A stretch of 43,237 nucleotides of DNA from an uncultured Lentisphaerota bacterium (GTDB taxonomy: Bacteria > Verrucomicrobiota > Kiritimatiellia > CAIQIC01). The notes under the pieces were generated by a model. It was given only the letters and a program-made list of their open reading frames with translations, was not told where the DNA came from and did no database searches. The position numbers were made by a program, and so were the translations under genes. The stretch lies in assembly GCA_903889245.1 (NCBI GenBank), contig CAISWQ010000041.1:1-43237 (forward strand), in the 5' to 3' direction. Positions 24,677 to 31,853 of the stretch are shown here, in pieces; within the stretch, counting starts at the first letter, position 1; every line of letters starts with the position of its first letter.

Positions 24677-25558
24677 ATGACCATTCACATCGAGACCATC
24701 ACGCCGCCGGCGGGCCTCTCGTTCCGGCTGTTGCGCTGGCGCGATAACCTGCGCGACGTCGAGCAGTTCACCGCCGAGGGGCGCTGGGTGCCGTTCGTGG
24801 GCGCGGGCGACCACTGGCATCTGCACCGCGAGATGGAACTGACCTTCGTCGCGCGCGGCGGCGGGCAGCGGCTGGTGGGCGATCATATCGAGCGCTTCCG
24901 CGGGCCGGAGTTGGAACTGCTGGGTCCGCACCTGCCGCACTGCATCCAGGGCTTGCGGCGCTCGACCGGACTCTCCGCGCAGTTCCACTGGCCGCTGGAA
25001 CATCCGCTGCGCGCCCTGCCGGAATTTGCGCAACTGACCGCGCTGTGGGAGCGCGCCCGGCGCGGGCTGGTCTTTGGGCCGCCCGTCTGCCGCGCGCTCG
25101 GCCCGCGCCTGCTGGCGTTGCCCCGGCTCCCGGCTGCGGCCCGGCTCGGCGCGCTGCTGGAAATCCTGTCGGCCCTCGCCGCGCTGCCGGTGGCGCAGAG
25201 CAAGGTGCTGTCGCACCTGCCGTTCAGTGTGCGGGAAGGCGAGCGCTATCAGGCCGGCATCGAGCGCGTCATCCGGCATGTGTTGGAAAAATACGCCGCG
25301 CCGCTGCCGCTGCGCGAGGCGTTGCGCCTGGCCGGCATGAGCAAGGCGAGCTTCGAGCGGCAGTTCCCGCGCTACACCGGCTGCACGCTGACGGCCTTCC
25401 TCAACCGCGTGCGGCTCGACCATGCGCGCCGCCGGCTCCTCTCCAGCCGCGAGCCCATCAGCGCCCTCGCCTATGCCGCCGGCTTCAACCATCTCTCGCA
25501 TTTCAACCGGCTCTACCGCCGCGTCTATGGCCGCCCGCCCAGCGCCGAGCGCCGGTGA
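24677..25558 (+). CDS. AraC-family transcriptional activator
   Basis: A 293-residue cytoplasmic regulator. Residues about 30-110 form a cupin-like sensor domain (HLHREMELTFVARGGGQRLVGD, a metal- or sugar-binding beta barrel). Residues about 190-293 are the double helix-turn-helix: HVLEKYAAPLPLREALRLAG, then MSKASFERQFPRYTG for the first HTH, and RRRLLSSREPISALAYAAGF NHLSHFNRLYRRVYG for the second, ending close to the C-terminus as usual. A GAGG lies about 10 nt before the ATG. Divergent from the sulfatase operon with a 139-bp gap carrying a direct-repeat operator candidate, so a sugar-responsive local activator is likely. It converges with the ThuA-like gene, 9 bp apart. Confidence 0.93.
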   Translation: MTIHIETITPPAGLSFRLLRWRDNLRDVEQFTAEGRWVPFVGAGDHWHLHREMELTFVARGGGQRLVGDHIERFRGPELELLGPHLPHCIQGLRRSTGLSAQFHWPLEHPLRALPEFAQLTALWERARRGLVFGPPVCRALGPRLLALPRLPAAARLGALLEILSALAALPVAQSKVLSHLPFSVREGERYQAGIERVIRHVLEKYAAPLPLREALRLAGMSKASFERQFPRYTGCTLTAFLNRVRLDHARRRLLSSREPISALAYAAGFNHLSHFNRLYRRVYGRPPSAERR

Positions 25559-25567
25559 TGGCAAACA

Positions 25568-26479
25568 TCAGTCCGCCACGCGCGCGCCGCGGAGCACCAG
25601 CGGATCAAGGCGATAGACGTCGCCGCCCGCCGCCCACGCGATGCCGCGCAGGAGCAGCAGGCGGAACCACGGATCATCGAACGTCCACGTGTAGTGCCCC
25701 GGCACGCAGCCGAAGACGCGGCCGCGTCCGGTTTCGGCCGTCCAGAACATCGGTTGCACCGCGGTCTGCTTTGTCGCGGCGTCTTCCTCCTGCGAGGTCG
25801 CCAGTGCCTGCACGCGGCCCGCGACCGGCGGTGGGGTGGGCGGCCAGTACGGTTCGTCGAGGAACGTCAGCCGCTGCGGCAGGCCACGGCAGATGGGATG
25901 AGCGGTCGCGGCGATTTCGAGTTTCAGTTCACCGTGCCGCCAGCGCGTGAAGCCGCCGACGCCGACCAGCGCGGCGACGTCGGGATCGGCCTTGGGCTTG
26001 GTCCACGTGGCCGAGTGGATCAGCACCAGCCCGCCGCCGCGTTCGAGGTAACGCCGCAGCTCCTGCTTGTGCGCGTCATTCCACGGGAGATAGCAAAATG
26101 CGACAATGACGTTGGCCTTCGCGAACTGCTCCGCCGTCGGCCAGGTGGTGGCGCGCAGCACCTCGACCTGCTCCGCGTCGGCGACGGCCTGCGCGTCGGC
26201 GATGGCGTCGCCGAACAGATTGACCTGCTTCGCCTCCGACGCCGCCCGACCGCCGAGCAGCAGCGCCCAACGATCCTGCCACAGCGGATAATCGTGTTCG
26301 TTGACCTTGTGGTCCTTCTTATCGGCGAGCAACACGACGCACAGCTTGTTCGTGATCGCCTGCGGTTTCACCAGTGCGGCCGCGACCTGCGCGCGCGGCG
26401 GCGCCGGCGGCGGCTGTGGCGCGGCATGGCAACTCACCGCGAACAGCAGCGCAACAACGATCTCACGCAGAATAGTCAT
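25568..26479 (-). CDS. Secreted ThuA-like (trehalose-utilisation) protein
   Basis: A 303-residue exported protein with signal about 1-19 followed by a Pro-rich linker. The domain has a class-I glutamine-amidotransferase-like fold: VVLLADKKDHKVNEHDYPLW, NVIVAFCYLPWND, YLERGGGLVLIHSATW, a CVPGHYTWTFDDPWFRLLLL block and GIAWAAGG near the end, all typical of ThuA. The HKVNEHDYPLW segment is shared with PVC members found beside Gfo/Idh enzymes. The biochemical function is not firmly known; a role in sugar metabolism is presumed. GAGGGAG precedes the ATG by 8 nt. Array E begins 20 bp upstream of the start codon. Confidence 0.88.
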   Translation of the reverse strand: MTILREIVVALLFAVSCHAAPQPPPAPPRAQVAAALVKPQAITNKLCVVLLADKKDHKVNEHDYPLWQDRWALLLGGRAASEAKQVNLFGDAIADAQAVADAEQVEVLRATTWPTAEQFAKANVIVAFCYLPWNDAHKQELRRYLERGGGLVLIHSATWTKPKADPDVAALVGVGGFTRWRHGELKLEIAATAHPICRGLPQRLTFLDEPYWPPTPPPVAGRVQALATSQEEDAATKQTAVQPMFWTAETGRGRVFGCVPGHYTWTFDDPWFRLLLLRGIAWAAGGDVYRLDPLVLRGARVAD

Positions 26480-26499
26480 GGCATTACTCCCTCAATATT

Positions 26500-26608
26500 T
26501 TCCAAGGCTTGGAACTTTCCCCGTCCGTTTTTCCAAGGCTCGGAACTTTTTATCGCCAACTTTTCCAATGCTTGGAAAAACCGCCCAACATTTTTCCAAT
26601 CCTTGGAA
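26500..26608. repeat. Palindrome array E (four copies, 31-32 bp period)
   Basis: Copies lie at 26500-26514, 26531-26545, 26563-26577 and 26594-26608; centre spacings 31, 32 and 31 bp. The outer copies are cleanest. It fills the gap between the ThuA-like start and the REP hairpin. Confidence 0.95.
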
Positions 26609-26613
26609 CGGCG

Positions 26614-26672
26614 CGCGAGTACGCTCGCCCTCCTGCGGCTGTTTGGTTTTGGGGAGGGCGAGCGTACCCGCG
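26614..26672. repeat. REP-type inverted repeat behind the FGE-fusion gene
   Basis: CGCGAGTACGCTCGCCCTCC (26614-26633) pairs with its complement at 26653-26672 with one mismatch. The arms are the same sequence family as at 54-118. The hairpin starts 7 bp after the stop of the 26679-30005 gene and could terminate or stabilise that transcript. Confidence 0.85.
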
Positions 26673-26678
26673 AGCCGG

Positions 26679-29600
26679 TTATTTCACGTCTTCGCAGACG
26701 ACACGGAAGCCGATGTTGAACACCGGCTGCCACGCGGGATAGGCGAAGCGATAGGAACTGGTCGCGCGCTGCGGGCGGTCATAGAACGAGCCGCCGCGCG
26801 CCACCTTGAGGCCGGCGTCGTCGCCGCGGTCGCGGCCGTCGTCGGCGTAGGGATAGGGTTTGTAGGTGGTGCGCGTCCATTCGGCGGCGTTGCCGTGCAG
26901 GTCGCACAGGCCCCACGCGTTCGGCGCGTAGCTGCCGCAGTTGGCGGTGACCATCGCGCCATCGTTGATGCTGGCGATGTGCGGAATCCATTTGGGCGAG
27001 TCGCGGGTGGTGAGGCCGCAGAGGCGCTCGTCGGCGAGGTTGGCGAGCTTGGTGAAGTCGGCGGCGGGCGCGCCGTAGCTCATCGGCGTGGCGGCGCCGG
27101 CGCGGCAGGCCCACTCCCACTGCGCCTCGGTCGGCAGCGCGAACTGCTTGCCGGTCTTTTTCGTCAGCCAGTCGCAGAAGGCCTGCGCGCGGTTCCACGC
27201 GAGGCGGACGGCGGGCTGGCGATCCTGGCGGACGGGGAACCCGGCGGTGCTGTGGTCCTTGTTGAACTCGGAGATGAAGCCGCTGTCGTGGGCAGGATCA
27301 AACAGGCCGTATTGCGCGTTGCTGATCTCGAACTTCGCCATGTAGAACGGCTTCTGGATTTTGACGCGGCAGGTCGGCTGCTCGTCGCGCGCGCCGCCGG
27401 CGTTGCCCATGATGAATTCGCCCGCAGGCACGAGCACGAGGTCCAGCTTCTGCGTCGCGTTCAGTTCCACGCTCATGGTCTTGGGCAGCCCGGCGCTGGC
27501 CTGCTTCTTCTGCGCCTCGGCGGCGTCGAAGGGCCAAACATTGGCGATGGCGGATGGCAGATTGTTGATTTGTGGTGGTGGCGCCGGTTTCACAAACGCG
27601 ACGGGGGCGGGCGGCGGAGTGGGGTAGGCTTCGGGGTCGAGGTCTTCGTAGGCGTACTTGGTGCGCGCGGCGATGCGCTTGGCGTGATAGTCGTTGGCGA
27701 TCTGGCGGTGCTCGCCCCAGGTGCCGTGGTCGGGCACGTTCAAATCAATCCACGTGATCAGGCGGTCCCACGCCTCGGCGTCGAGCTGCACGCCGTGGTG
27801 GCCCTTGCGCAGCATCTGGACGAGTTCGGAGGTCTCGGCGGAAAATTCGAGCGGCATCTGCATGTAGTAGCTGCTCTCCGGGCCGGGCCGGCGGACGTAG
27901 GGATGGAGCGCGAGGTAGGCCACGTCGAACGGCAGCACGCGCTTCTTCTTGCCGCCGAGTGCCGCTTCTTCGCGGCCGGGCGAGAAGTTCGGCAGCACCC
28001 GGCCATCGGCCCGCGCGGCGCCGCTGTGACAGCCGACGCAATACTTGTCCAGCACCGGCTGGACCTCGCGCGGGAAGCTGAAGCCGCGGCGCGAGCCGTG
28101 CCACGGCGTGATATCGGCCGGCGCGGAACGCGCGGCGAGCGTGCTGCGCGGCGCGGGGGTCTCATCCATCTTCTCGTGGCAGCCGACGCATGAGAGGCGC
28201 TCGCCGGGCTGCGCGCTGAACCAGCTCCGCATGATCTGCAAGGCACGGCCCTCGCCATCGAGCGGCTGGACGGCGAGCGGCGTGTTCGCCGGCACCTTGA
28301 AGAACGCGGAGCCGTCGGTGTTCACCGGCACCGTGCCGATGACGCGGTGCACGTCCCACGGACCGTCCACGCCGATGTTGATGTGGCCGCCCATGCGGCG
28401 GTAGGCAAAGTGATACTCGAACACGCGCAGGCTCTTGACCGTGCCGGGCGGCACGCCGGCGAGCCCGCGGCCCGCGTAGATGTCGGCGAGATAGACCGTG
28501 GCCTCGCGCTCGCCGGGCTTGACGCGGTCGGGGATGATCGGCGGGCGCGGCGTGGCGCGCAGCGGGACCGGCTCGAAGAGCGCGGTGCCGGGCTGCTCCA
28601 GCAGCGGCACGAAGTTGTCGAACACGTCCACGAGGTAGAGACCCCACGGCGACTGCGGCGTGGGCTTGCAGGAGACGAGGATATATTTCTCGCTCAACGG
28701 GAACGGGTGCAGGAATTTCGGCCAGCTCGCGTTGACCAGCCCGTCCTGGATGATCGGCTCGACTTTTTTGCCGCGGCCGGGGATGCGCTGCACCGCGCCC
28801 TCGGCCTCGAAGCGGCCCTTGGCCACATCGAACACGATCAGCTCGCCCATGCGCGGCACGCCGTGGTGGCCGGAGATGACGCCGACGAGTTTGGTCGCGT
28901 GGTTCGGCACCGGCCGCGCGTAGAAGACGCCGTTCGGCCAATGCGAGTTGCTGCCATAGACCGCGGACTGCGCGGTGCCGTCGGGATTCATCGCGAACAG
29001 CAGGCGCGTGAAGTAATGCGGCGTGTCGGTATATTCCCAGCGCGAGTAGAGGATGCGGCCGTCGTTCATCATGCGCGGACACCAGTTGTGCTCCTGGTCA
29101 TAGCAGAGCATGCGGATCGCGCCGTTGGTCTCCATCAGGTAGAGGTTGCCCACGTCGTTGCCGCCGCCGACGCACGGCACGCCCTGGAAGCCGGCGGTGG
29201 AATCGAACACGATGCGGCCGTTCGGCAGATAGCAGGAGTCGTAGTGGTCAATGTCGTCCTCGTCCGGCGTCACCTGCCGCAGGCCGGAGCCATCGGCGCG
29301 GACTTCCCAGATATGCCAGCGCTCGGGGCCCATCTGCACCTGTTTCTTGCCCTTGGCGTTCTCCACCACATTGGTTTTCCGCACCGGCATCGTGAACATC
29401 AACCGATCGGCATCGAAGTGCAGGCAGATATCGCCCAGGAAGACGCTGTCGGACGGACGGAACAGCGGTGTCAGTTTGCCCTCGGGCCGCACCGGCGAAA
29501 GCACGGCGATTTCGTTATCGAATTTGCCGCGCAGGACGTCATCGCCCTGCCAGTTCTGCGGCAGGCCGAGGCCGCCGCCCTGCGAATTGTTCGGATCGGC

Positions 29601-30005
29601 GCGCCGGATGAGCATCAGCTTGTCGAAATCCAGCAGCGGATTTTCCAGCAGCGCTTGCTTGCGCAGCGCCAGCAGCGGCGCGCGCAGCTCCTCCGCCGGT
29701 GAGCCGGCGAGGAATTTCTTCTCGAGCGCGTCGAGCTGTTTCAGGTAGCCCGCGCCCTGCGGATATTTATCGGGGAACGACTTCGCCAGGTCCTCGAGCG
29801 CCAGCCGTAGCGCGACGAACGCGTTGGAGTTGACGCCGCTGACGATGTCGCGTGCCTCGGCCGCGTTCGCCAGCGCCGCCGGCGCGGTGATCATTTTTTG
29901 CGCCTTGGCTTCCTTGTTCGGCTTGGCTCTTTCCGGCGCGGGATTCTTCGCCGCGCTCGCCGCCAGCGCCAGCATCAGGCTCACCATCAGGATCAAAGTC
30001 CGCAT
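26679..30005 (-). CDS. Propeller/c-type cytochrome protein fused to an FGE-like domain lacking catalytic Cys
   Basis: A 1108-residue exported protein, signal about 1-19. Residues about 120-500 are PD40-type propeller blades like those in the 3220-5520 product, to which it is paralogous along residues 180-780. Two heme motifs, CVGCH at 606-610 and CVGCH at 656-660, and a GHHGVQLDAEAW segment follow. Residues about 853-1105 are an FGE/SUMF1-like domain (LVLVPAGEFIMGNAGG, LPTEAQWEWACRAG, GLCDLHGNAAEW, VARGGSFYDRPQRA, NIGFRVVCED). The Cys pair that active aerobic FGE needs, just after RGGS, is absent. Start at 30005, AAGGA 7 nt upstream; the extension to 30086 only translates array F. Role unknown; binding or electron transfer is possible. 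Confidence 0.85.
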   Translation of the reverse strand: MRTLILMVSLMLALAASAAKNPAPERAKPNKEAKAQKMITAPAALANAAEARDIVSGVNSNAFVALRLALEDLAKSFPDKYPQGAGYLKQLDALEKKFLAGSPAEELRAPLLALRKQALLENPLLDFDKLMLIRRADPNNSQGGGLGLPQNWQGDDVLRGKFDNEIAVLSPVRPEGKLTPLFRPSDSVFLGDICLHFDADRLMFTMPVRKTNVVENAKGKKQVQMGPERWHIWEVRADGSGLRQVTPDEDDIDHYDSCYLPNGRIVFDSTAGFQGVPCVGGGNDVGNLYLMETNGAIRMLCYDQEHNWCPRMMNDGRILYSRWEYTDTPHYFTRLLFAMNPDGTAQSAVYGSNSHWPNGVFYARPVPNHATKLVGVISGHHGVPRMGELIVFDVAKGRFEAEGAVQRIPGRGKKVEPIIQDGLVNASWPKFLHPFPLSEKYILVSCKPTPQSPWGLYLVDVFDNFVPLLEQPGTALFEPVPLRATPRPPIIPDRVKPGEREATVYLADIYAGRGLAGVPPGTVKSLRVFEYHFAYRRMGGHINIGVDGPWDVHRVIGTVPVNTDGSAFFKVPANTPLAVQPLDGEGRALQIMRSWFSAQPGERLSCVGCHEKMDETPAPRSTLAARSAPADITPWHGSRRGFSFPREVQPVLDKYCVGCHSGAARADGRVLPNFSPGREEAALGGKKKRVLPFDVAYLALHPYVRRPGPESSYYMQMPLEFSAETSELVQMLRKGHHGVQLDAEAWDRLITWIDLNVPDHGTWGEHRQIANDYHAKRIAARTKYAYEDLDPEAYPTPPPAPVAFVKPAPPPQINNLPSAIANVWPFDAAEAQKKQASAGLPKTMSVELNATQKLDLVLVPAGEFIMGNAGGARDEQPTCRVKIQKPFYMAKFEISNAQYGLFDPAHDSGFISEFNKDHSTAGFPVRQDRQPAVRLAWNRAQAFCDWLTKKTGKQFALPTEAQWEWACRAGAATPMSYGAPAADFTKLANLADERLCGLTTRDSPKWIPHIASINDGAMVTANCGSYAPNAWGLCDLHGNAAEWTRTTYKPYPYADDGRDRGDDAGLKVARGGSFYDRPQRATSSYRFAYPAWQPVFNIGFRVVCEDVK

Positions 30006-30017
30006 TGTCAGTCCTTT

Positions 30018-30095
30018 TTCCAAAGGTTGGAAAACTGCGGCGCGGATTGTTCCAAACCTTGGAGAAAAGAGCCACTGCTTTTCCAAGCCTTGGAA
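30018..30095. repeat. Palindrome array F (three copies, 31-32 bp period)
   Basis: Copies lie at 30018-30032 (TTCCAAAGGTTGGAA), 30050-30064 and 30081-30095; centre spacings 32 and 31 bp. It starts 12 bp upstream of the start codon of the FGE-fusion gene, and the ribosome-binding AAGGA abuts its nearest copy. Confidence 0.93.
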
Positions 30096-30147
30096 AACTA
30101 CCGCGCCGCGAAGTCCCTCCGATAACGGCAGTCGTACAGTTTTATTT

Positions 30148-31692
30148 TCAGGGCTGCTTGACGTAGATCATCTTGTCGGCGACCTCGGCCCAGAGTTGAT
30201 TGATGGCGTCGGTGCCGGCCTTCGTGTGATGCACGCCGTCCTTGGCCAGCGCGGTCGCCCGGTGCTTCCGGGTGCAGGTCCAATAGTCGGCATAGGGCCG
30301 TTGGGTGGCGGGGTCGAAGGCGTAGGGCGTGCGCGTCCGGCAGAAGACATCCACCCCGCCGAGGTTCACGGCCAGCGAGTTGACGAAGATGTTGCCGCGG
30401 GCCGGCTCCAGCGTGGCGGGATCGAGGTAGCTCGTGGCATACTCGATGCGGACGGGCACCATGAACAGGCCGTTGCTCGCGCACAGCGCGCGCGCGGCTT
30501 CATAGCTTTTGATGAGGTGCGCGCCGAGGCCCAGGCTGCCGCCGACGCCGACATCGTTGAACCCGGTTTCCCAGCAGACGAGGGTGCCGGTCGGCGTCCG
30601 GGTCCCGTTGACGGGCGACACCACCGGCAGCAGGCTTTGCACACGCGGCAGCGTGTCCTTCAGCATCTCGCCGCCGCGGCCGGCATGCACGACGATGGGA
30701 TAACGGTCGGGATGCTGTCGGCGCACCAGATCGCTGAACCAAGCGCGGCGTTCTGGGTCCGCGCCGCCGGGCAGATCCTGAACGACCAGGCTATCGCCGA
30801 CGAAAAGCCAGTAGTCGTTGCGCTGGCCCGCCGGCGCAGCGCGGAAAATATCCAGGCGGCAGAGGAGGAGATCGCCCGGATGCAACCGCTTGTCCGTCGC
30901 CGCCGGCACGGCGTCTTTGGCGCCGTACGCGCTGCGGATGCCCAGCCACTTCGGCTTGTGATTCGGCAGGACGATCACGCCATCGAGCAGTGTGTTGGTT
31001 CCCGACGCCAGCACTTGCCACGAGCCGTCTGCCCCGTTCGTTGAATCCGTGCTTTCGCTGATGACATAGTTCCGCAGCGTCCGCGCGAACTTGTCGTTGG
31101 ACCACTCCGCCGGTCCGCAATCCGTGCGGAAGTGCAGCAGCAAATATTCCGCGTCCGCCAGAGCAGCGGCGGGGTCGAGCTTGATTTTCAGCTCGCAGTT
31201 GCGCCGGAGCCGGCAGCCGGTGGCATCCGAGCCATCCACGAGCGCCGCCAGTTTTCCCGTCAGCGGCGGCTGGCTGCTCACGACCGTGGCGCCGAGCGAG
31301 ACGCACATGTTCTTCGCCACGCGGACGGGAAACGGCGCGCCCGCGCACGGCGTCGCCGTGAAGCCCAACACCGGGGCCGAGGGCGCGCTTACGCCGGCCG
31401 CGGTGACGCCCGCTACCTTGTAGAAATTCGTCACGCCGGCGGTCAGGTTGCTGTGCGTCGCCGTCCGTTCAGCAACCGTGGCCCAGCGCGTGAAGACTCC
31501 GCCGGTCGAGGTGCTGGAGAACACTTGATAGGCCGTGACGTTCTCGTTGGAGCCGCGGTACCACGCCAACGTGATGCTGTTGCTGGAGTGGGCCACCATC
31601 GCCAGGCCCAGTGGCGCGGGGGCGGGCACGGCGGCTCCAGCCAGAGCTGGCGTCGCCAACAGAAGAACCATTCCGGTGGCCATCAGTTTCAT
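30148..31692 (-). CDS. Secreted SGNH hydrolase with FN3 and discoidin-like domains
   Basis: A 514-residue exported protein; ATG 31692 precedes a signal of about 20 residues. Residues about 26-115 are a fibronectin type III domain (APLGLAMVAHSSNSITLAWY). Residues about 120-290 resemble a discoidin (F5/8)-like beta sandwich. The C-terminal SGNH domain has FVGDSLV (Ser301 of GDS), HAGRGGEML (block II Gly), ETGFNDVG (N379) and KDGVHHT (D485, H488), the four family blocks. Such enzymes are carbohydrate esterases or lipases; acetyl-xylan or related deacetylation is plausible. No Shine-Dalgarno sequence is seen; a palindrome (31728-31742) directly abuts a TTGACG (31722-31727, minus strand), which may be a promoter -35. 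The hybrid kinase gene lies immediately upstream, in the same direction. Confidence 0.82.
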   Translation of the reverse strand: MKLMATGMVLLLATPALAGAAVPAPAPLGLAMVAHSSNSITLAWYRGSNENVTAYQVFSSTSTGGVFTRWATVAERTATHSNLTAGVTNFYKVAGVTAAGVSAPSAPVLGFTATPCAGAPFPVRVAKNMCVSLGATVVSSQPPLTGKLAALVDGSDATGCRLRRNCELKIKLDPAAALADAEYLLLHFRTDCGPAEWSNDKFARTLRNYVISESTDSTNGADGSWQVLASGTNTLLDGVIVLPNHKPKWLGIRSAYGAKDAVPAATDKRLHPGDLLLCRLDIFRAAPAGQRNDYWLFVGDSLVVQDLPGGADPERRAWFSDLVRRQHPDRYPIVVHAGRGGEMLKDTLPRVQSLLPVVSPVNGTRTPTGTLVCWETGFNDVGVGGSLGLGAHLIKSYEAARALCASNGLFMVPVRIEYATSYLDPATLEPARGNIFVNSLAVNLGGVDVFCRTRTPYAFDPATQRPYADYWTCTRKHRATALAKDGVHHTKAGTDAINQLWAEVADKMIYVKQP

Positions 31693-31727
31693 AAGCGACC
31701 CATGCCCGAAACACCGGTTGGCGTCAA

Positions 31728-31742
31728 CCACGGAATCCGTGG
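31728..31742. promoter_or_regulatory. Palindrome CCACGGAATCCGTGG upstream of the SGNH gene
   Basis: A 7-bp-arm palindrome with a 1-base centre, ending next to a TTGACG on the minus strand (31722-31727), 35 bp upstream of the SGNH hydrolase start codon. An operator is possible, but the match to a -10 downstream is weak. Confidence 0.35.
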
Positions 31743-31853
31743 GCAGGGTGCCAAATACACTGCTCTTGCTCTCCTGGTAAGCTTTGACTACAGGCCTTGC
31801 GTGGAGGACAAAAACTGCAACCCCGGCGTATGCCTCCGTTGCCCTGGCCGGCG

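Noticed and set aside
26679-27450. Active formylglycine-generating enzyme for the local sulfatases
   Set aside because: The domain is FGE-like but lacks the two Cys required for catalysis; only the fold is called.
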